64,000 nt of DNA, from positions 310,001 to 374,000 of the forward strand of contig CALXMF010000001.1 in assembly GCA_944389415.1 (NCBI GenBank). Direction: 5' to 3'. The position numbers and the translations under genes were made by a program. Every line of letters begins with the position of its first letter. Position 1 is the stretch's first letter. The notes under the pieces were generated by a model. The model was not told the DNA's origin. It saw only the letters and a program-made list of their open reading frames with translations, and ran no database searches. This document shows, piece by piece, positions 17,147 to 26,368 of this stretch. The DNA is from an uncultured Spirochaetota bacterium (GTDB taxonomy: Bacteria; Spirochaetota; Spirochaetia; Treponematales; Treponemataceae).

Positions 17147-17608
17147 ATGAAGCATATTGTATCGATATGTACGATGCTGCTGCTGTGCGTATGTATACAG
17201 GCGCAGTCAGCGGACATGATGACGCAGCTGCTTGATGCGGAAAAGGTAACATACGCGCAGGCAAGTTATTTTCCCGCAGTGTGGCTTGACGCGGCAAACG
17301 AGAACCTTTCTCCTGAACAGACCGCGCGGTATCTTGCGGGCCAGGGGATTCTCAGCGAGACGCTGGGCAGCGGCGACATATCCCGCCCTGTAACGCTGCA
17401 AGATTACGCGCTTATCTGTATGCGCGCGTGGAACATCGGCGGCGGCATGATGTATACTTTTACCGGTTTGCCGCATTACGCGTTCCGAGAACTGCAGGCA
17501 AGAGGCATTCTTTTCAATACGGATGATCCGCACTCATTTGTGAGCGGACAGCGTGCGGTAAACATTCTCTATGCCTGTATGGAAGCCGCTGGCGAAGGAG
17601 CAAACTGA
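17147..17608 (+). CDS. Small exported protein, SLH-like pattern
   Basis: The 153-residue product begins at ATG 17147 (AGAAGGA upstream), with a signal peptide ending in IQAQSA. The mature helical region contains SYFPAVWLDAANENLSPEQTARYLAGQGIL and a second similar unit, HYAFRELQARGILFNTDDPHSF. These recall a degenerate S-layer-homology repeat (the two units end AGQGIL and QARGIL). A by-eye match only. The stop overlaps the start of the beta-barrel gene (TGATG), so the two are coupled and may work together at the outer membrane. Confidence 0.65.
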   Translation: MKHIVSICTMLLLCVCIQAQSADMMTQLLDAEKVTYAQASYFPAVWLDAANENLSPEQTARYLAGQGILSETLGSGDISRPVTLQDYALICMRAWNIGGGMMYTFTGLPHYAFRELQARGILFNTDDPHSFVSGQRAVNILYACMEAAGEGAN

Positions 17609-18708
17609 TGAAACGGATATGGATAACAGCGCTGCTGCTGTGCGCGGCGCATCTCTTTGCCGTCGACGGCGGTGCGCTTGTCGGCGGATACGGAGAGTTT
17701 ACCGGAAAGAAATTTGACGCCATGCTTGGCAGAGCCGATGTGTCTGGATGGGTTCGTGCGCCGTTCCTTGAAGACGGCAGTCTGGTTTTGTCAGCTGAGG
17801 CGCGTTATCGTTTTGAAGACGGCAATCAGGCAGCGATGACTAATATGGCAGATCTTTCGCTGCTCAAACTTTCTTATAATCTTAACTTCACCGACAGCAG
17901 TTTTTCTGTTTCCCTAGGTCGTTTCGGTGTTTCCGACCTGACCGGTGTTGTCTATAGTCAGCCGGGCGATGGTTTCGCTGTCCTGTATCAAAATCAGCTT
18001 ATGAACCTTTCCGTCGCGGCGCAGTACACGGGGCTGATTAACAGCCTGTACACAACCATGAACCCTGTCGCGGTTACTCCCATTAAACAGCAGCAGATTT
18101 ATTCTCTGTCTGTGCCGGTCATCGCGAATGTGGTATCACTGTCATTTCCGCAGCTGTTCGCCGGACAGACAATTGCTTTCGGAGTACAGGGCTATTGGGG
18201 TGTGGAAAGCATAGACGCGCAGCGTATGTACGGTACGTTCCTAATGAGCGGACCAATTGTGGCGGGTCTGTATTATAACATATTCGCTACCGGCGAACTG
18301 CTTATGCCTGATACCCAAACACCCTATTGGGGGATACACGGACGGTTGGAGTTCGCGTATTATCTGCCGTATCTGGACTCGCGGATCAGCGTGCACGGGG
18401 AGTGTACTACTGTAAACTTTGATACCATTACATCGTATGACGCGCTGCTCACAGGGGAACAGTACGGTGATATCACCAAATTCGGATTCTCCGGATCTCT
18501 GAATGCGGGACCAGTGCTCACAGTGCTGAGCGGAGATGCTGTATTCCGTACCAGCGATTTTCAATACCGCGGTTTTGAGCTTAATGGCGGCGCGCGCTGG
18601 CAGATTGTAAGTGATGTGCAGCTATCCGCTTCGGCCGGTTATTTGTTTGCATCTCCCGCCGAAGATTCATATGGAAAAATTACCGTAAATGCGTTTATCG
18701 CGCTGTAG
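17608..18708 (+). CDS. Outer-membrane beta-barrel protein
   Basis: This 366-residue protein has a cleaved signal peptide (MKRIWITALLLCAAHLFA). It is followed by about 14-16 amphipathic strands separated by short turns, ending in the aromatic/hydrophobic strand KITVNAFIAL. The first strands (GGYGEFTGKKFDAMLGRADVSGWVRAPF) carry the alternating pattern of a porin-like barrel. It has no obvious plug or catalytic site. The gene is fused by TGATG overlap to the upstream gene and lies 10 bp from the FecR gene. It is likely the membrane pore or anchor for the surface complex made by this operon; a transport substrate cannot be inferred. Confidence 0.78.
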   Translation: MKRIWITALLLCAAHLFAVDGGALVGGYGEFTGKKFDAMLGRADVSGWVRAPFLEDGSLVLSAEARYRFEDGNQAAMTNMADLSLLKLSYNLNFTDSSFSVSLGRFGVSDLTGVVYSQPGDGFAVLYQNQLMNLSVAAQYTGLINSLYTTMNPVAVTPIKQQQIYSLSVPVIANVVSLSFPQLFAGQTIAFGVQGYWGVESIDAQRMYGTFLMSGPIVAGLYYNIFATGELLMPDTQTPYWGIHGRLEFAYYLPYLDSRISVHGECTTVNFDTITSYDALLTGEQYGDITKFGFSGSLNAGPVLTVLSGDAVFRTSDFQYRGFELNGGARWQIVSDVQLSASAGYLFASPAEDSYGKITVNAFIAL

Positions 18709-18718
18709 GAGGTTCGTT

Positions 18719-19435
18719 ATGAAGCTAAAAAACTTTTTACGGGCTATATGTATACTGTTCTGCGCTTGTTCTGCTGCATGGGCGCAGCAGGCAGAAGTAA
18801 TCTCATTTAACGGCAAAGTTGAATATGAGCAGGCCGGTCAGTGGATTGCAGTGAACGCAGGCGATATGCTGGATACGGGAACGGTAATTTCTACCGGCTT
18901 CCGCTCTACTGCGGTACTCAAAATCGGTGAATCACGTTTTACCGTTGCACCGCTCACCCGTATCGCGATAGAGAAACTTTCCGAAAACGAAGGAAATTAT
19001 GAGACTTCCATGTATGTGTCGGCTGGTAAACTGACCCTCGACGTAAAACCTGTTGAAGGCCGCAAAGTTGGATTTACTGCGAGAAGTCCTGTCGCAACTG
19101 CATCTGTCCGCGGTACTTCCGGCATATTCCGGGCTAATGGTATGCTGAGTGCGCACACTGGAGTATTTGAGTACAGCTCTTCGTCTTCGTCTGCCCGCAC
19201 GCAGCCTGTAGCAGCGGGACAGCAGGCCTCCTGTTCTATATCAGGCGGTGTTGTCGCGCCTCAGACAATGGCAGCGCAGCAGGCAGGCGGTACTACCGGC
19301 ACAACTGTCACCCTCGCGGCAAAAGAAAGTATTCCCGCTGCTGGAGCTGTTGTTCCCGGTCCCGCTGTTTCTTCCGCGGAAGAATCCAGGAGTTCAGGAA
19401 CCGGATCAGTCACGGTATCAGTCACAATACAGTAA
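18719..19435 (+). CDS. Exported FecR-domain protein
   Basis: This 238-residue protein starts at ATG 18719 behind AGGAGGTT. After a signal peptide (to AAWAQQ) comes a FecR-type domain (about 25-160). It has GKVEYEQAGQWIAVNAGDML, TGTVISTGFRSTAVLKIG and the conserved SPVATASVRGTSGIF. The C-terminus is a Ser/Thr/Ala/Gly-rich, low-complexity tail. In spirochaetes many FecR-domain proteins are secreted and not sigma-factor partners; no sigma or FecI gene lies nearby, so a structural role is likelier. It is the last gene of the operon and ends 3 bp before the converging glycosyltransferase remnant. Confidence 0.85.
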   Translation: MKLKNFLRAICILFCACSAAWAQQAEVISFNGKVEYEQAGQWIAVNAGDMLDTGTVISTGFRSTAVLKIGESRFTVAPLTRIAIEKLSENEGNYETSMYVSAGKLTLDVKPVEGRKVGFTARSPVATASVRGTSGIFRANGMLSAHTGVFEYSSSSSSARTQPVAAGQQASCSISGGVVAPQTMAAQQAGGTTGTTVTLAAKESIPAAGAVVPGPAVSSAEESRSSGTGSVTVSVTIQ

Positions 19436-19438
19436 AAA

Positions 19439-20444
19439 TCAGCTCTCTTTTGTACTGCGCAGACGGGTATCAATCGCCATTTCCATCTGCGCAGTAAATT
19501 TCTCTCCCCAGTAATCGCACAGAATTTCTCGTGCTTTCCGGCGCAGCTCAGGGACGACACAGCCGCGCATCTGCATGATGTTGTTCGCGAGAAAGCTGCG
19601 GCATTTGAACTGGATCGCTTTTTTCTGTTCCTCAGTGATTGGATGCGACGCGATATAATCATACAAAATTGTGAACACAGAGGCCGCGGAACATACTTTT
19701 TCCCACTGCACGATATCAGTAATTGGTTTATCAGCGGTGATGCCGCTGTTTACACGGTAGCGGTAAACTATATCGGATATCCCTGAATACCGGCGGGCAA
19801 AACGGCTGATAAAAAAATAAATCAGGCTGTCTTCTCCCATACTCCGGGATATATGAAAACGCAGCGGCAAGCAGGTCTCTGCGATACAGTTTTCCCCATA
19901 AAAAACCGCTGTGATTGTGCAGCCGGAGGTAGCCGTCAAACACATCAGCCCCGTCAAGCAGACCCGGATATATTTGCGCAATTCTCTGTTCCTGTTTTCT
20001 CCGCGCTGGTTCAGACAGTAGTCCCGTATGTCCCAATAATTCAGCACAGCCATGCACAATATCAGCGCCGCTTTGTCTTGCTTCCTGATACAGTGTACTT
20101 ACGGCAGCTGGAGGCAGCAGATCATCACTGTCTGCAAAAAACATATACTGGCCGCTTGCTGCTTCGGTGCCGTCACGGCGACTTTCAACAAGTCCCCTGT
20201 TTTCCTGATGCCGCTGATAATATACTGTGCGCGGCGGATTCCATGATTTTCCTTGTTCGGTGAGAGCTGCGGCAATCTGGGCGCACGTCCGCCCGCCACT
20301 GTCTGTTCCGCAGCTTGCGTCATCGGTGATGATTATCTCAAGATTGGGGTAATCCTGCTCAAAAATACTTTGTATACAGTCGGCAAGCAGCTGCTCTGTT
20401 CCAAATACGGGCACAGCTGCGGTGATAAGCGGAAAGTCGTTCAT
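19439..20444 (-). pseudogene. Family 2 glycosyltransferase, frameshifted
   Basis: The 5' part, from ATG 20444, encodes a standard GT2 N-terminus (ITAAVPVFGTEQLLADCIQS, LEIIITDDAS, FADSDD). Near 19838-19846 the frame shifts: reading frame 1 continues into nonsense after FSYIPEY, while frame 2 resumes family-like sequence at MGEDSLIYFFISRFARRYSG and runs to 19439. The join reads naturally as EY-MGEDSL if two bases (AT of a TATATG) were lost. Together the pieces make about 335 residues, normal for a capsule or LPS glycosyltransferase. It could be a sequencing error, a phase-variable gene or true decay. Confidence 0.85.
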
Positions 20445-20493
20445 ATCTGTTTCTCCGATAAAAAACTGCCCCGCACTGACAAAAACAGTCTGT

Positions 20494-22230
20494 TCAGTTA
20501 CTGTAAGTTCGTTTTACCTTCTTTGTTGTGGTCATTTCAAGCGGCTGATCAAGCAATGTTACTTTACTGATTCTGGCATACGGCTGTAGTGTTCTGTTTA
20601 TTTTATCCACAATAAGCTGAATTTCACCTCTGACATTTCTATCTGTTTCAGGAATAGCTCTGACCACTCCCAGCCGCTGATACAGGGAATCAGATGGATA
20701 AATAAGAGCCTCAATGCCTTCGCTCTTTGTTTCTGCATTCATGATATAGCCCTGCACAGTAATTTGCTCAATATCATTCTCAAGCTGAAAGGCATTCTCA
20801 ATTTCTTCCGGATAGACGTTCTTTCCGCCTTCAGTAACAATCAGATTTTTCGCGCGGCCGGCAAGATACAGATAACCTTCGCTGTCAAGACGGCCCAAAT
20901 CGCCTGTTTTAAACCAGCCGTCCTCGGTAAATACTTCGGCAGTTGCTTCAGGCATATTGTAGTATCCCTTCATGACCATCGGGCCTTTTACCTGAACTTC
21001 TCCAATACCGTCCGTATCCGGATCGGCAATCCGCATCTCCATATATGGAGCAAAAAACTGCCCAACACTTTCTATTTTAAAACGTTCTTTCGGATTCAGC
21101 GCGATAATAGGGGAGGTTTCTGTGAGACCATATCCCTGGATAAAATCGATACCGAGCTCGTTGTAAACGCGGAATACACTTGCCGCAAGCGGTCCCCCGC
21201 CGCATATGGCGATACGCACAGAAGAGATGCTTGCTTTTTTCAATACGGAAGCGAACAGAACTTTACCCGGATTACATCCAGTCAGGCGTTTTATGGCAAA
21301 AGAGAGTCCCCGCAGTATTTTCATAATGCCGTCAACGACGGGACCTTTTTCCTTGATACCCCGCAGAATACCGGCAAGCAGTTTATTGAACAGCAGAGGC
21401 ACACCAAGCAGCATGGTGATTTTGCCTTCCTTTAGTTCTTTAAGCATACGGGATACGGCCATTGATTTGCCGAAAACAATTTCCGCTCCAACTGATATCG
21501 CCTCAATAAAAACAGCAAGCATAGTATAGGCATGATGAATCGGCAAAAGCGCGTAAAATACATCTGTTTCATAAATAGTTAAATTCGTCTGAGCGATATA
21601 GCAGTCTGATACCAGATTACGGTGCGTAAGCATAACGCCTTTAGGAGTGCCTGTTGTACCTGAGGTAAACAGAATGGCGGCAGTATCTTCTTCAGAAGCT
21701 TCCGCCAGAGAAACGTTTTCCTGCATCTGCTCTGCTTTCAGATTGTACACATACTGCTCAGGATATTTTCTGCTTAATGAATAAATGCGCGCACCATGCG
21801 GGTGTTCAAGAAAATATGCTATTTTTTCCTCATCAACAAAAAAGAACAACGGTTTCGCCGTGTCCAGCAAATTGCCTATCTCATGGTTCTGAAGGCCGTA
21901 ATCGATTGGGACAATAGTCCCTCCCGCAAACAGAGTCGCCAGATATACAGTTGCCCATTCAGATGAGTTTTTACCTGATACTGCGACATTTACACCTTTT
22001 GTCACACCGTTGTGAGCCAGCCACTGAGCAAGATTGTTTATATTACTGAGCGCCTGTCCATAGGTACGGGTTATTTTTTCCGGATCAAAATCCGTAAAAC
22101 AGGGTCTATCCGGAAACCGTGCTGCGGTAATCCGAAACATCTCGGGCAGAGTCGGCCATTCGCCGTTAAACAGTTTACCTTTCCATTCAGATAAAAAAGC
22201 CCATGGCAGTACGGTATGATGTGCGCTCAT
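20494..22230 (-). CDS. Long-chain acyl-CoA synthetase-like AMP ligase
   Basis: This 578-residue adenylating enzyme activates a carboxylic acid with ATP and CoA. The P-loop-like motif is LFTSGTTGTPKGVMLTHRN. The A5 region is IDFIQGYGLTETSPII, and the hinge to the C-terminal subdomain is WFKTGDLGRLDSEGYLYLAGRAKNLIV, followed by GGKNVYPEEIENAF. The C-terminal Lys of the ligase core lies in MTTTKKVKR. This is the long-chain fatty-acid/o-succinylbenzoate-like subfamily; the exact substrate is unknown. AGAAGG precedes ATG 22230. It stands alone between the ribonucleotide reductase genes and the glycosyltransferase remnant. Confidence 0.9.
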   Translation of the reverse strand: MSAHHTVLPWAFLSEWKGKLFNGEWPTLPEMFRITAARFPDRPCFTDFDPEKITRTYGQALSNINNLAQWLAHNGVTKGVNVAVSGKNSSEWATVYLATLFAGGTIVPIDYGLQNHEIGNLLDTAKPLFFFVDEEKIAYFLEHPHGARIYSLSRKYPEQYVYNLKAEQMQENVSLAEASEEDTAAILFTSGTTGTPKGVMLTHRNLVSDCYIAQTNLTIYETDVFYALLPIHHAYTMLAVFIEAISVGAEIVFGKSMAVSRMLKELKEGKITMLLGVPLLFNKLLAGILRGIKEKGPVVDGIMKILRGLSFAIKRLTGCNPGKVLFASVLKKASISSVRIAICGGGPLAASVFRVYNELGIDFIQGYGLTETSPIIALNPKERFKIESVGQFFAPYMEMRIADPDTDGIGEVQVKGPMVMKGYYNMPEATAEVFTEDGWFKTGDLGRLDSEGYLYLAGRAKNLIVTEGGKNVYPEEIENAFQLENDIEQITVQGYIMNAETKSEGIEALIYPSDSLYQRLGVVRAIPETDRNVRGEIQLIVDKINRTLQPYARISKVTLLDQPLEMTTTKKVKRTYSN

Positions 22231-22555
22231 AGTGATAATCCTTCTATAATAAAGGCTAAATTTTTCTTTTATAATAATACCATATTTTGCATATTCTGTA
22301 AAAGATTGTTTTATACATTATCAGACCGTCTGTTTTTAATCTTTCTTTGTCTCCATAATAGTCTATCTTTAATCCATTTTTAGTCTTTCTTTGATTCAAA
22401 AACAGTTTAAAAATGGCTCAAAAAAAGTTTAAAAACAAATAAAAAATAATGTAAAAACAAATTAAAAATACACTATTTTTGCGCTAAAGATACATTATAT
22501 TTTTCCGGTTAGCAGCAAGTATCCGATAAACTATACTTTTTTTACGCCGGTGATT
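22231..22555. other. 325-bp AT-rich gap with direct repeat
   Basis: The gap lies between nrdB and the acyl-CoA ligase gene, both minus strand. It holds a 17-bp near-identical direct repeat, TTTTTARTCTTTCTTTG, at 22333-22349 and 22377-22393 (44-bp period, one mismatch). A long A-rich tract with GTTTAAAAA-type repeats follows at about 22404-22470. An AAGTAT/ATACTT inverted repeat followed by seven T's (about 22519-22545) has plus-strand terminator polarity, although neighbouring genes run the other way. No coding region or RNA gene was recognised. Confidence 0.55.
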
Positions 22556-23599
22556 TTACAGGTCGTCTATCAGCGCGGTACTTTTAGCATATGCCGTTGA
22601 ACGGGCTTCAAAGAAATCGGTTTTTACCATATTGGCGTTCGCGTAACTGCTGACCCATGCCATCTCCGCCGGTTCCTGATTATACTCTGGATATAACGGT
22701 TCAAAATCAAGTCCTGTCCAGCGCAGATTGCCCAGATACAAAATATAGTCTCTGACCATCTTTGACGTAAGACCGGGAATAGCATCGCCGATAACATACT
22801 CTCCCCATGCTGCTTCCTGTCTGACACCTTCAAGCATCATATCCTTATATACACCCAGATAATCAGATGAGAACAGCTCTGGCTCTTCTTTTTTCAGATC
22901 AAGAATAATATTACGGAATAACCATAAATGCGTATTTTCATCGCGGTTTATATATCGTATTTCCTGCGCAGAACCGGGCATTTTTCCATTGCGTGCAAGA
23001 TTATAAAAGAACATGAACCCTGAATAAAAATAAATTCCCTCAAGGATATAATTGGCAATGAGGACTTTCATAAAATGGAAACGGTCTTTATGCAGCTGAA
23101 AATCATTATAACAGTTGCCAATAAACGTATTTCTCGCAAGCAGATGAGCATCTGTTTTCCACTGATACAGAATATCATTGCGCTGTTCAGGAGAACAGAT
23201 AGTATCAAGCATATAGGAATAGCTCTGTGAATGTATACATTCCTGAAAGGTTTGAATATTCAGGCACAGATTTATTTCATTTGCTGTGATATATTCACTT
23301 ACATTCGGCAAATTAGCTGTCTGTATCGAATCAAGGAATACCAGAAAAGAAAGAATTTTATCATAGGCAGTGCGTTCCGGAACAGACAGCAGCGGATAAT
23401 CTTTGCAATCCTGAGCCAGATTTATTTCTTCAGGAATCCAGAAATTGTTCATTGCCTGACGATACCATTCAGATACCCAGGAATATTTCATATTATTGAA
23501 ATCGTTCAGATTCGTGGTATTGCCGCCAATAATACGCCTGCTGCGCACTTCGGGATCTCCGTCCGGATTAAACAGAGGGCGTTTTACTATATCACTCAT
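22556..23599 (-). CDS. nrdB: Class Ia ribonucleotide reductase, beta subunit
   Basis: This 347-residue radical subunit has all expected di-iron ligands: Asp in FLVFLDSIQ, Glu and His in FQECIHSQSYSYM, Glu in YILEGIYFY, and Glu/His in NRDENTHLWLF. The radical Tyr is present at SYSYM (Y in HSQSY), so this is not the Tyr-less Chlamydia-type class Ic. Translation starts at ATG 23599 with GGAG 8 nt upstream; the GTG at 23602 is less likely. It lies 28 bp downstream of nrdA in one operon. It supplies the tyrosyl radical for deoxynucleotide synthesis in the cytoplasm. Confidence 0.96.
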   Translation of the reverse strand: MSDIVKRPLFNPDGDPEVRSRRIIGGNTTNLNDFNNMKYSWVSEWYRQAMNNFWIPEEINLAQDCKDYPLLSVPERTAYDKILSFLVFLDSIQTANLPNVSEYITANEINLCLNIQTFQECIHSQSYSYMLDTICSPEQRNDILYQWKTDAHLLARNTFIGNCYNDFQLHKDRFHFMKVLIANYILEGIYFYSGFMFFYNLARNGKMPGSAQEIRYINRDENTHLWLFRNIILDLKKEEPELFSSDYLGVYKDMMLEGVRQEAAWGEYVIGDAIPGLTSKMVRDYILYLGNLRWTGLDFEPLYPEYNQEPAEMAWVSSYANANMVKTDFFEARSTAYAKSTALIDDL

Positions 23600-23627
23600 C
23601 ACAGCACTCCTTTAGATTATCAGTTAC

Positions 23628-26144
23628 TTATGCGGAACAGCTGTCGCATTCTGAGACTTCAAGCGACTTGCTGCGCACATAATACACCGTTTTTACTCCG
23701 CATTCCCATGCCAGTATATACAATTCAAGTACCTGTCGCATAGTATACTCATTGGTAATATATAAATTCATACTCTGGGCCTGATCTATGTGCCGCTGGC
23801 GGACACCGCACGCTCTGACAGACCAGCGCTGATCAATCTGATGTGCGTTTTTATAATACCACCATGTTTTCGCCGACAGTTCCGGCGCTGTGCGCGTCAG
23901 CATATACCCTTTCTTTTCTTCCAGGAACCATCTGTTCATAACCGGGTCAATACCGGGAGTAGTACCGGTCAGAATACTGGTAGAGCTTGTAGGAGCGACC
24001 GCAAGCAAATACGCGTTGCGCAAACCACAGCGGGCAACCCGCTCAGCCAATGAACACCATTGCGGACTCGTATAATTTCGTTTAGTAAAATACGCACCCG
24101 TCTGCCAGTCGGAACCGGTAAAGCAAGAATAAGAGCCTTTTTCAGCTGCGTTCTCGCAGCTTCCTTCAATAGCAGCGTAGTTAATAGTCTCAAACAGTGA
24201 ATCAGCAAACGAAAGATGTTCTTCACTTTCCCATTTAATACCATTTTTCGCCAGCACATGATGCCAGCCGCTTACTCCAAGGCCAATCGGCCGGTATGCT
24301 TTATTTGTTATTTGCGCATATGGGACAGGATAAAAATTAAGATCTATTACATTATCAAGCGCTCTTACCGCTGTTTTTACCACAGAAGCAAGATATTCGC
24401 GGTCATTCACCGGAATATTGCCGAGACACAGAGACGCTAAATTACAGACAACAAACTGCCCCGGTTTTGTAACCGTTACCACAACTGTTTCCCCGTTTTG
24501 CTCAACAACCTGCGTTGATACGGTACTGATTTGAGACATATTCTGGGCAATCTCCGTACAGAGATTAGAACAGTAAATAATCCCTTCATGTCCATTGGGA
24601 TTCGCCCTGTTTACCGTATCCCGATTGAATACAAACGGGGTTCCCGTCTCTACCGCAGATTTCAGAATCAGGCGGACAAGATCTTTTATACATATTACAC
24701 GCTTACTGATTCTGCTGTCTCGAACACAGTCCCAATATTTTTTCTCCCATTCCTCACCCCAGCTGTCTTCAAGATGAAAACCCTTTATGGTGAAAACCTC
24801 ATGCGGACACAACAGATACCAGTCCTGATTCAGATTCTCACGCGCCATTTTCCAGAAAAGATCCGGATAACAGACTGCCGGGAATACATCATGCGCTTTC
24901 ATACGGTCATCGCCGTTATTGGTTCTCAGATTTAAGAATTCAGGCAAATCACGATGCCAAACATCAAGATACACCGCGACAGCGCCGGAACGGACTCCAA
25001 GCTGATCTACCGCAACAGCAGTATCGTTTACCAGCTTAATCCATCTTATAATACCGCCGGCGGCTCCTTCAAATCCGCGGATTGAAGAACCAGCTGCACG
25101 TACTTTTCCAAAATACATCCCCATACCGCCGCCGAATTTAGATACTTTCGCAAAATTATCGAGCGACCGGTAAATACCATTGAGACTGTCAGGCACGGTA
25201 TCGATAAAACAGGATGATAATTGATGATATGGTTTGCGGGCATTGGCAAGGGTAGGGGTTGCCATACTTACTTCCATTCGGGAAAGCATATCGTAAAATT
25301 TGCGAACCCAGTCCATCCGATTATTTTGTTCAGGCATCGCAAGATGTAAAGCTATGCCCAAAAACATTTCCTGCGGTGTCTCAAGAATCACATGGTTCCT
25401 GCTGTGAATAACATACCGTTTTAACAACAAATCAAGGCCTGAGTATGTAAACAAATTGTCCCGGTCAGGAACAATCATCTGTGCCGCCTGTTCTATTTCA
25501 GCCTTACTGTATGAGGCAAGTATGTACTCGCCGTACAGTTTTTCGGCAGTAAGATACTGTATTTTCTCATATAGATTTTTAATGCTGCGTTTTTCAAGTT
25601 CTCGCTCAAGCCCCAAACGAAAAGAATGATTAAGCAGTCTTGCTGCGATAAATTCCCAATTTGGAGCTTCCGGACTGATAAGCTCAACAGCTGCACGCAC
25701 CAAGGCTGAAAAACGATCATTCTGCGGCATATCATTTTTAAAGAAGGACACAAATTTCACTGCAAGTATATGAAGCGAATAGGATTCATCAGAAAAGGTA
25801 TTCTGAATTTCTGCAAGCACACTATCAAGAGTCTGTTCCTGTATCAGGGAGACAATTTCGTTGCGCGAGGCACGCAATTCAGAACGTTTTTGTCTGAACA
25901 GAATATAATTCTTTGCTTCCGCAAAGCAGCCATGTTCCATAAGTGTCTGCTCAACAAGATCCTGTATTACCTCAACACTTTTATTTTCTGTAAGAGACAG
26001 TTTTTCTTCTACCGACGCAAGCAGACGTAAAAGTGTTTCCCTGTCAGCGGTATTCCCCGTACTGCGGAACGCTTTTGATATTGCGTTGATAATTTTCTGT
26101 CCATCATATAATTCTGATATACCCGTTCGTTTTGTAATATACAT
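23628..26144 (-). CDS. nrdA: Class Ia ribonucleotide reductase, alpha subunit
   Basis: This 838-residue catalytic subunit reduces ribonucleoside diphosphates. An N-terminal ATP-cone (about 1-95, MYITKRTGISELYDGQKI and AKNYILFRQKR) gives allosteric control. The active-site Cys pair is in SSCFIDTVPDS and VVCNLASLCLGN. The thiyl-radical Cys with Asn and Glu is in CSNLCTEIAQN. The C-terminal redox pair is CDSC in SECDSCSA. The start at 26144 is close to a CAGGG. It is co-transcribed with nrdB. Control by NrdR is possible: box-like sequences lie at about 26242-26278, but the match is weak. Confidence 0.96.
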   Translation of the reverse strand: MYITKRTGISELYDGQKIINAISKAFRSTGNTADRETLLRLLASVEEKLSLTENKSVEVIQDLVEQTLMEHGCFAEAKNYILFRQKRSELRASRNEIVSLIQEQTLDSVLAEIQNTFSDESYSLHILAVKFVSFFKNDMPQNDRFSALVRAAVELISPEAPNWEFIAARLLNHSFRLGLERELEKRSIKNLYEKIQYLTAEKLYGEYILASYSKAEIEQAAQMIVPDRDNLFTYSGLDLLLKRYVIHSRNHVILETPQEMFLGIALHLAMPEQNNRMDWVRKFYDMLSRMEVSMATPTLANARKPYHQLSSCFIDTVPDSLNGIYRSLDNFAKVSKFGGGMGMYFGKVRAAGSSIRGFEGAAGGIIRWIKLVNDTAVAVDQLGVRSGAVAVYLDVWHRDLPEFLNLRTNNGDDRMKAHDVFPAVCYPDLFWKMARENLNQDWYLLCPHEVFTIKGFHLEDSWGEEWEKKYWDCVRDSRISKRVICIKDLVRLILKSAVETGTPFVFNRDTVNRANPNGHEGIIYCSNLCTEIAQNMSQISTVSTQVVEQNGETVVVTVTKPGQFVVCNLASLCLGNIPVNDREYLASVVKTAVRALDNVIDLNFYPVPYAQITNKAYRPIGLGVSGWHHVLAKNGIKWESEEHLSFADSLFETINYAAIEGSCENAAEKGSYSCFTGSDWQTGAYFTKRNYTSPQWCSLAERVARCGLRNAYLLAVAPTSSTSILTGTTPGIDPVMNRWFLEEKKGYMLTRTAPELSAKTWWYYKNAHQIDQRWSVRACGVRQRHIDQAQSMNLYITNEYTMRQVLELYILAWECGVKTVYYVRSKSLEVSECDSCSA

Positions 26145-26241
26145 CCCTGATAAATCCTTTTATTACGCAGTACTTACATGTAGCGTTTTTTTATGAGAAT
26201 TGCAAGACTTGTTATCTGAACCATCTTTCTTATTATCTGTC

Positions 26242-26278
26242 TTAAAATATATTGTTCCATAACAACATATTAATGTGG
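26242..26278. promoter_or_regulatory. Weak NrdR-box-like pair before nrdA
   Basis: Two AT-rich stretches (26242-26257 and 26263-26278) resemble the NrdR consensus (ACACWATATATWGTGT) at about 11 and 9 of 16 positions. They are 21 bp apart, not the usual 31-32. They overlap the extended -10 of the divergent GGDEF gene. The assignment is tentative. Confidence 0.2.
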
Positions 26279-26284
26279 TATAAT
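26276..26284 (+). promoter_or_regulatory. Extended -10 promoter of the GGDEF gene
   Basis: TGGTATAAT (26276-26284) is a perfect extended -10. The start would be near 26291, leaving a 5' UTR of about 78 nt that contains a 10-bp palindrome CACAGCTGTG (26312-26321). No recognisable riboswitch was seen in that UTR. Confidence 0.6.
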
Positions 26285-26368
26285 TAGAAATACTGTTTAG
26301 CCAGGCAAAACCACAGCTGTGCTTTCTCCGCATACACATGACCTGGTTGATACTAAGGAAAAGGGTCC

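Noticed and set aside
18719-19435. FecR as part of a sigma-factor iron uptake system
   Set aside because: No FecI-type sigma factor or TonB receptor is nearby; the protein is exported and ends in a low-complexity tail.
19831-19850. Programmed frameshift in the glycosyltransferase
   Set aside because: There is no slippery heptamer or downstream structure. A 2-bp loss in an AT repeat explains the join more simply.
20764-21435. 223-codon plus-strand open frame
   Set aside because: It is antisense to the acyl-CoA ligase gene, has no ribosome binding site, and its protein has no recognisable pattern. The ligase motifs on the other strand are clear.
26285-26368. c-di-GMP riboswitch before the GGDEF gene
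   Set aside because: Only a 10-bp palindrome is present. The conserved core and paired stems of the known c-di-GMP riboswitches could not be found.
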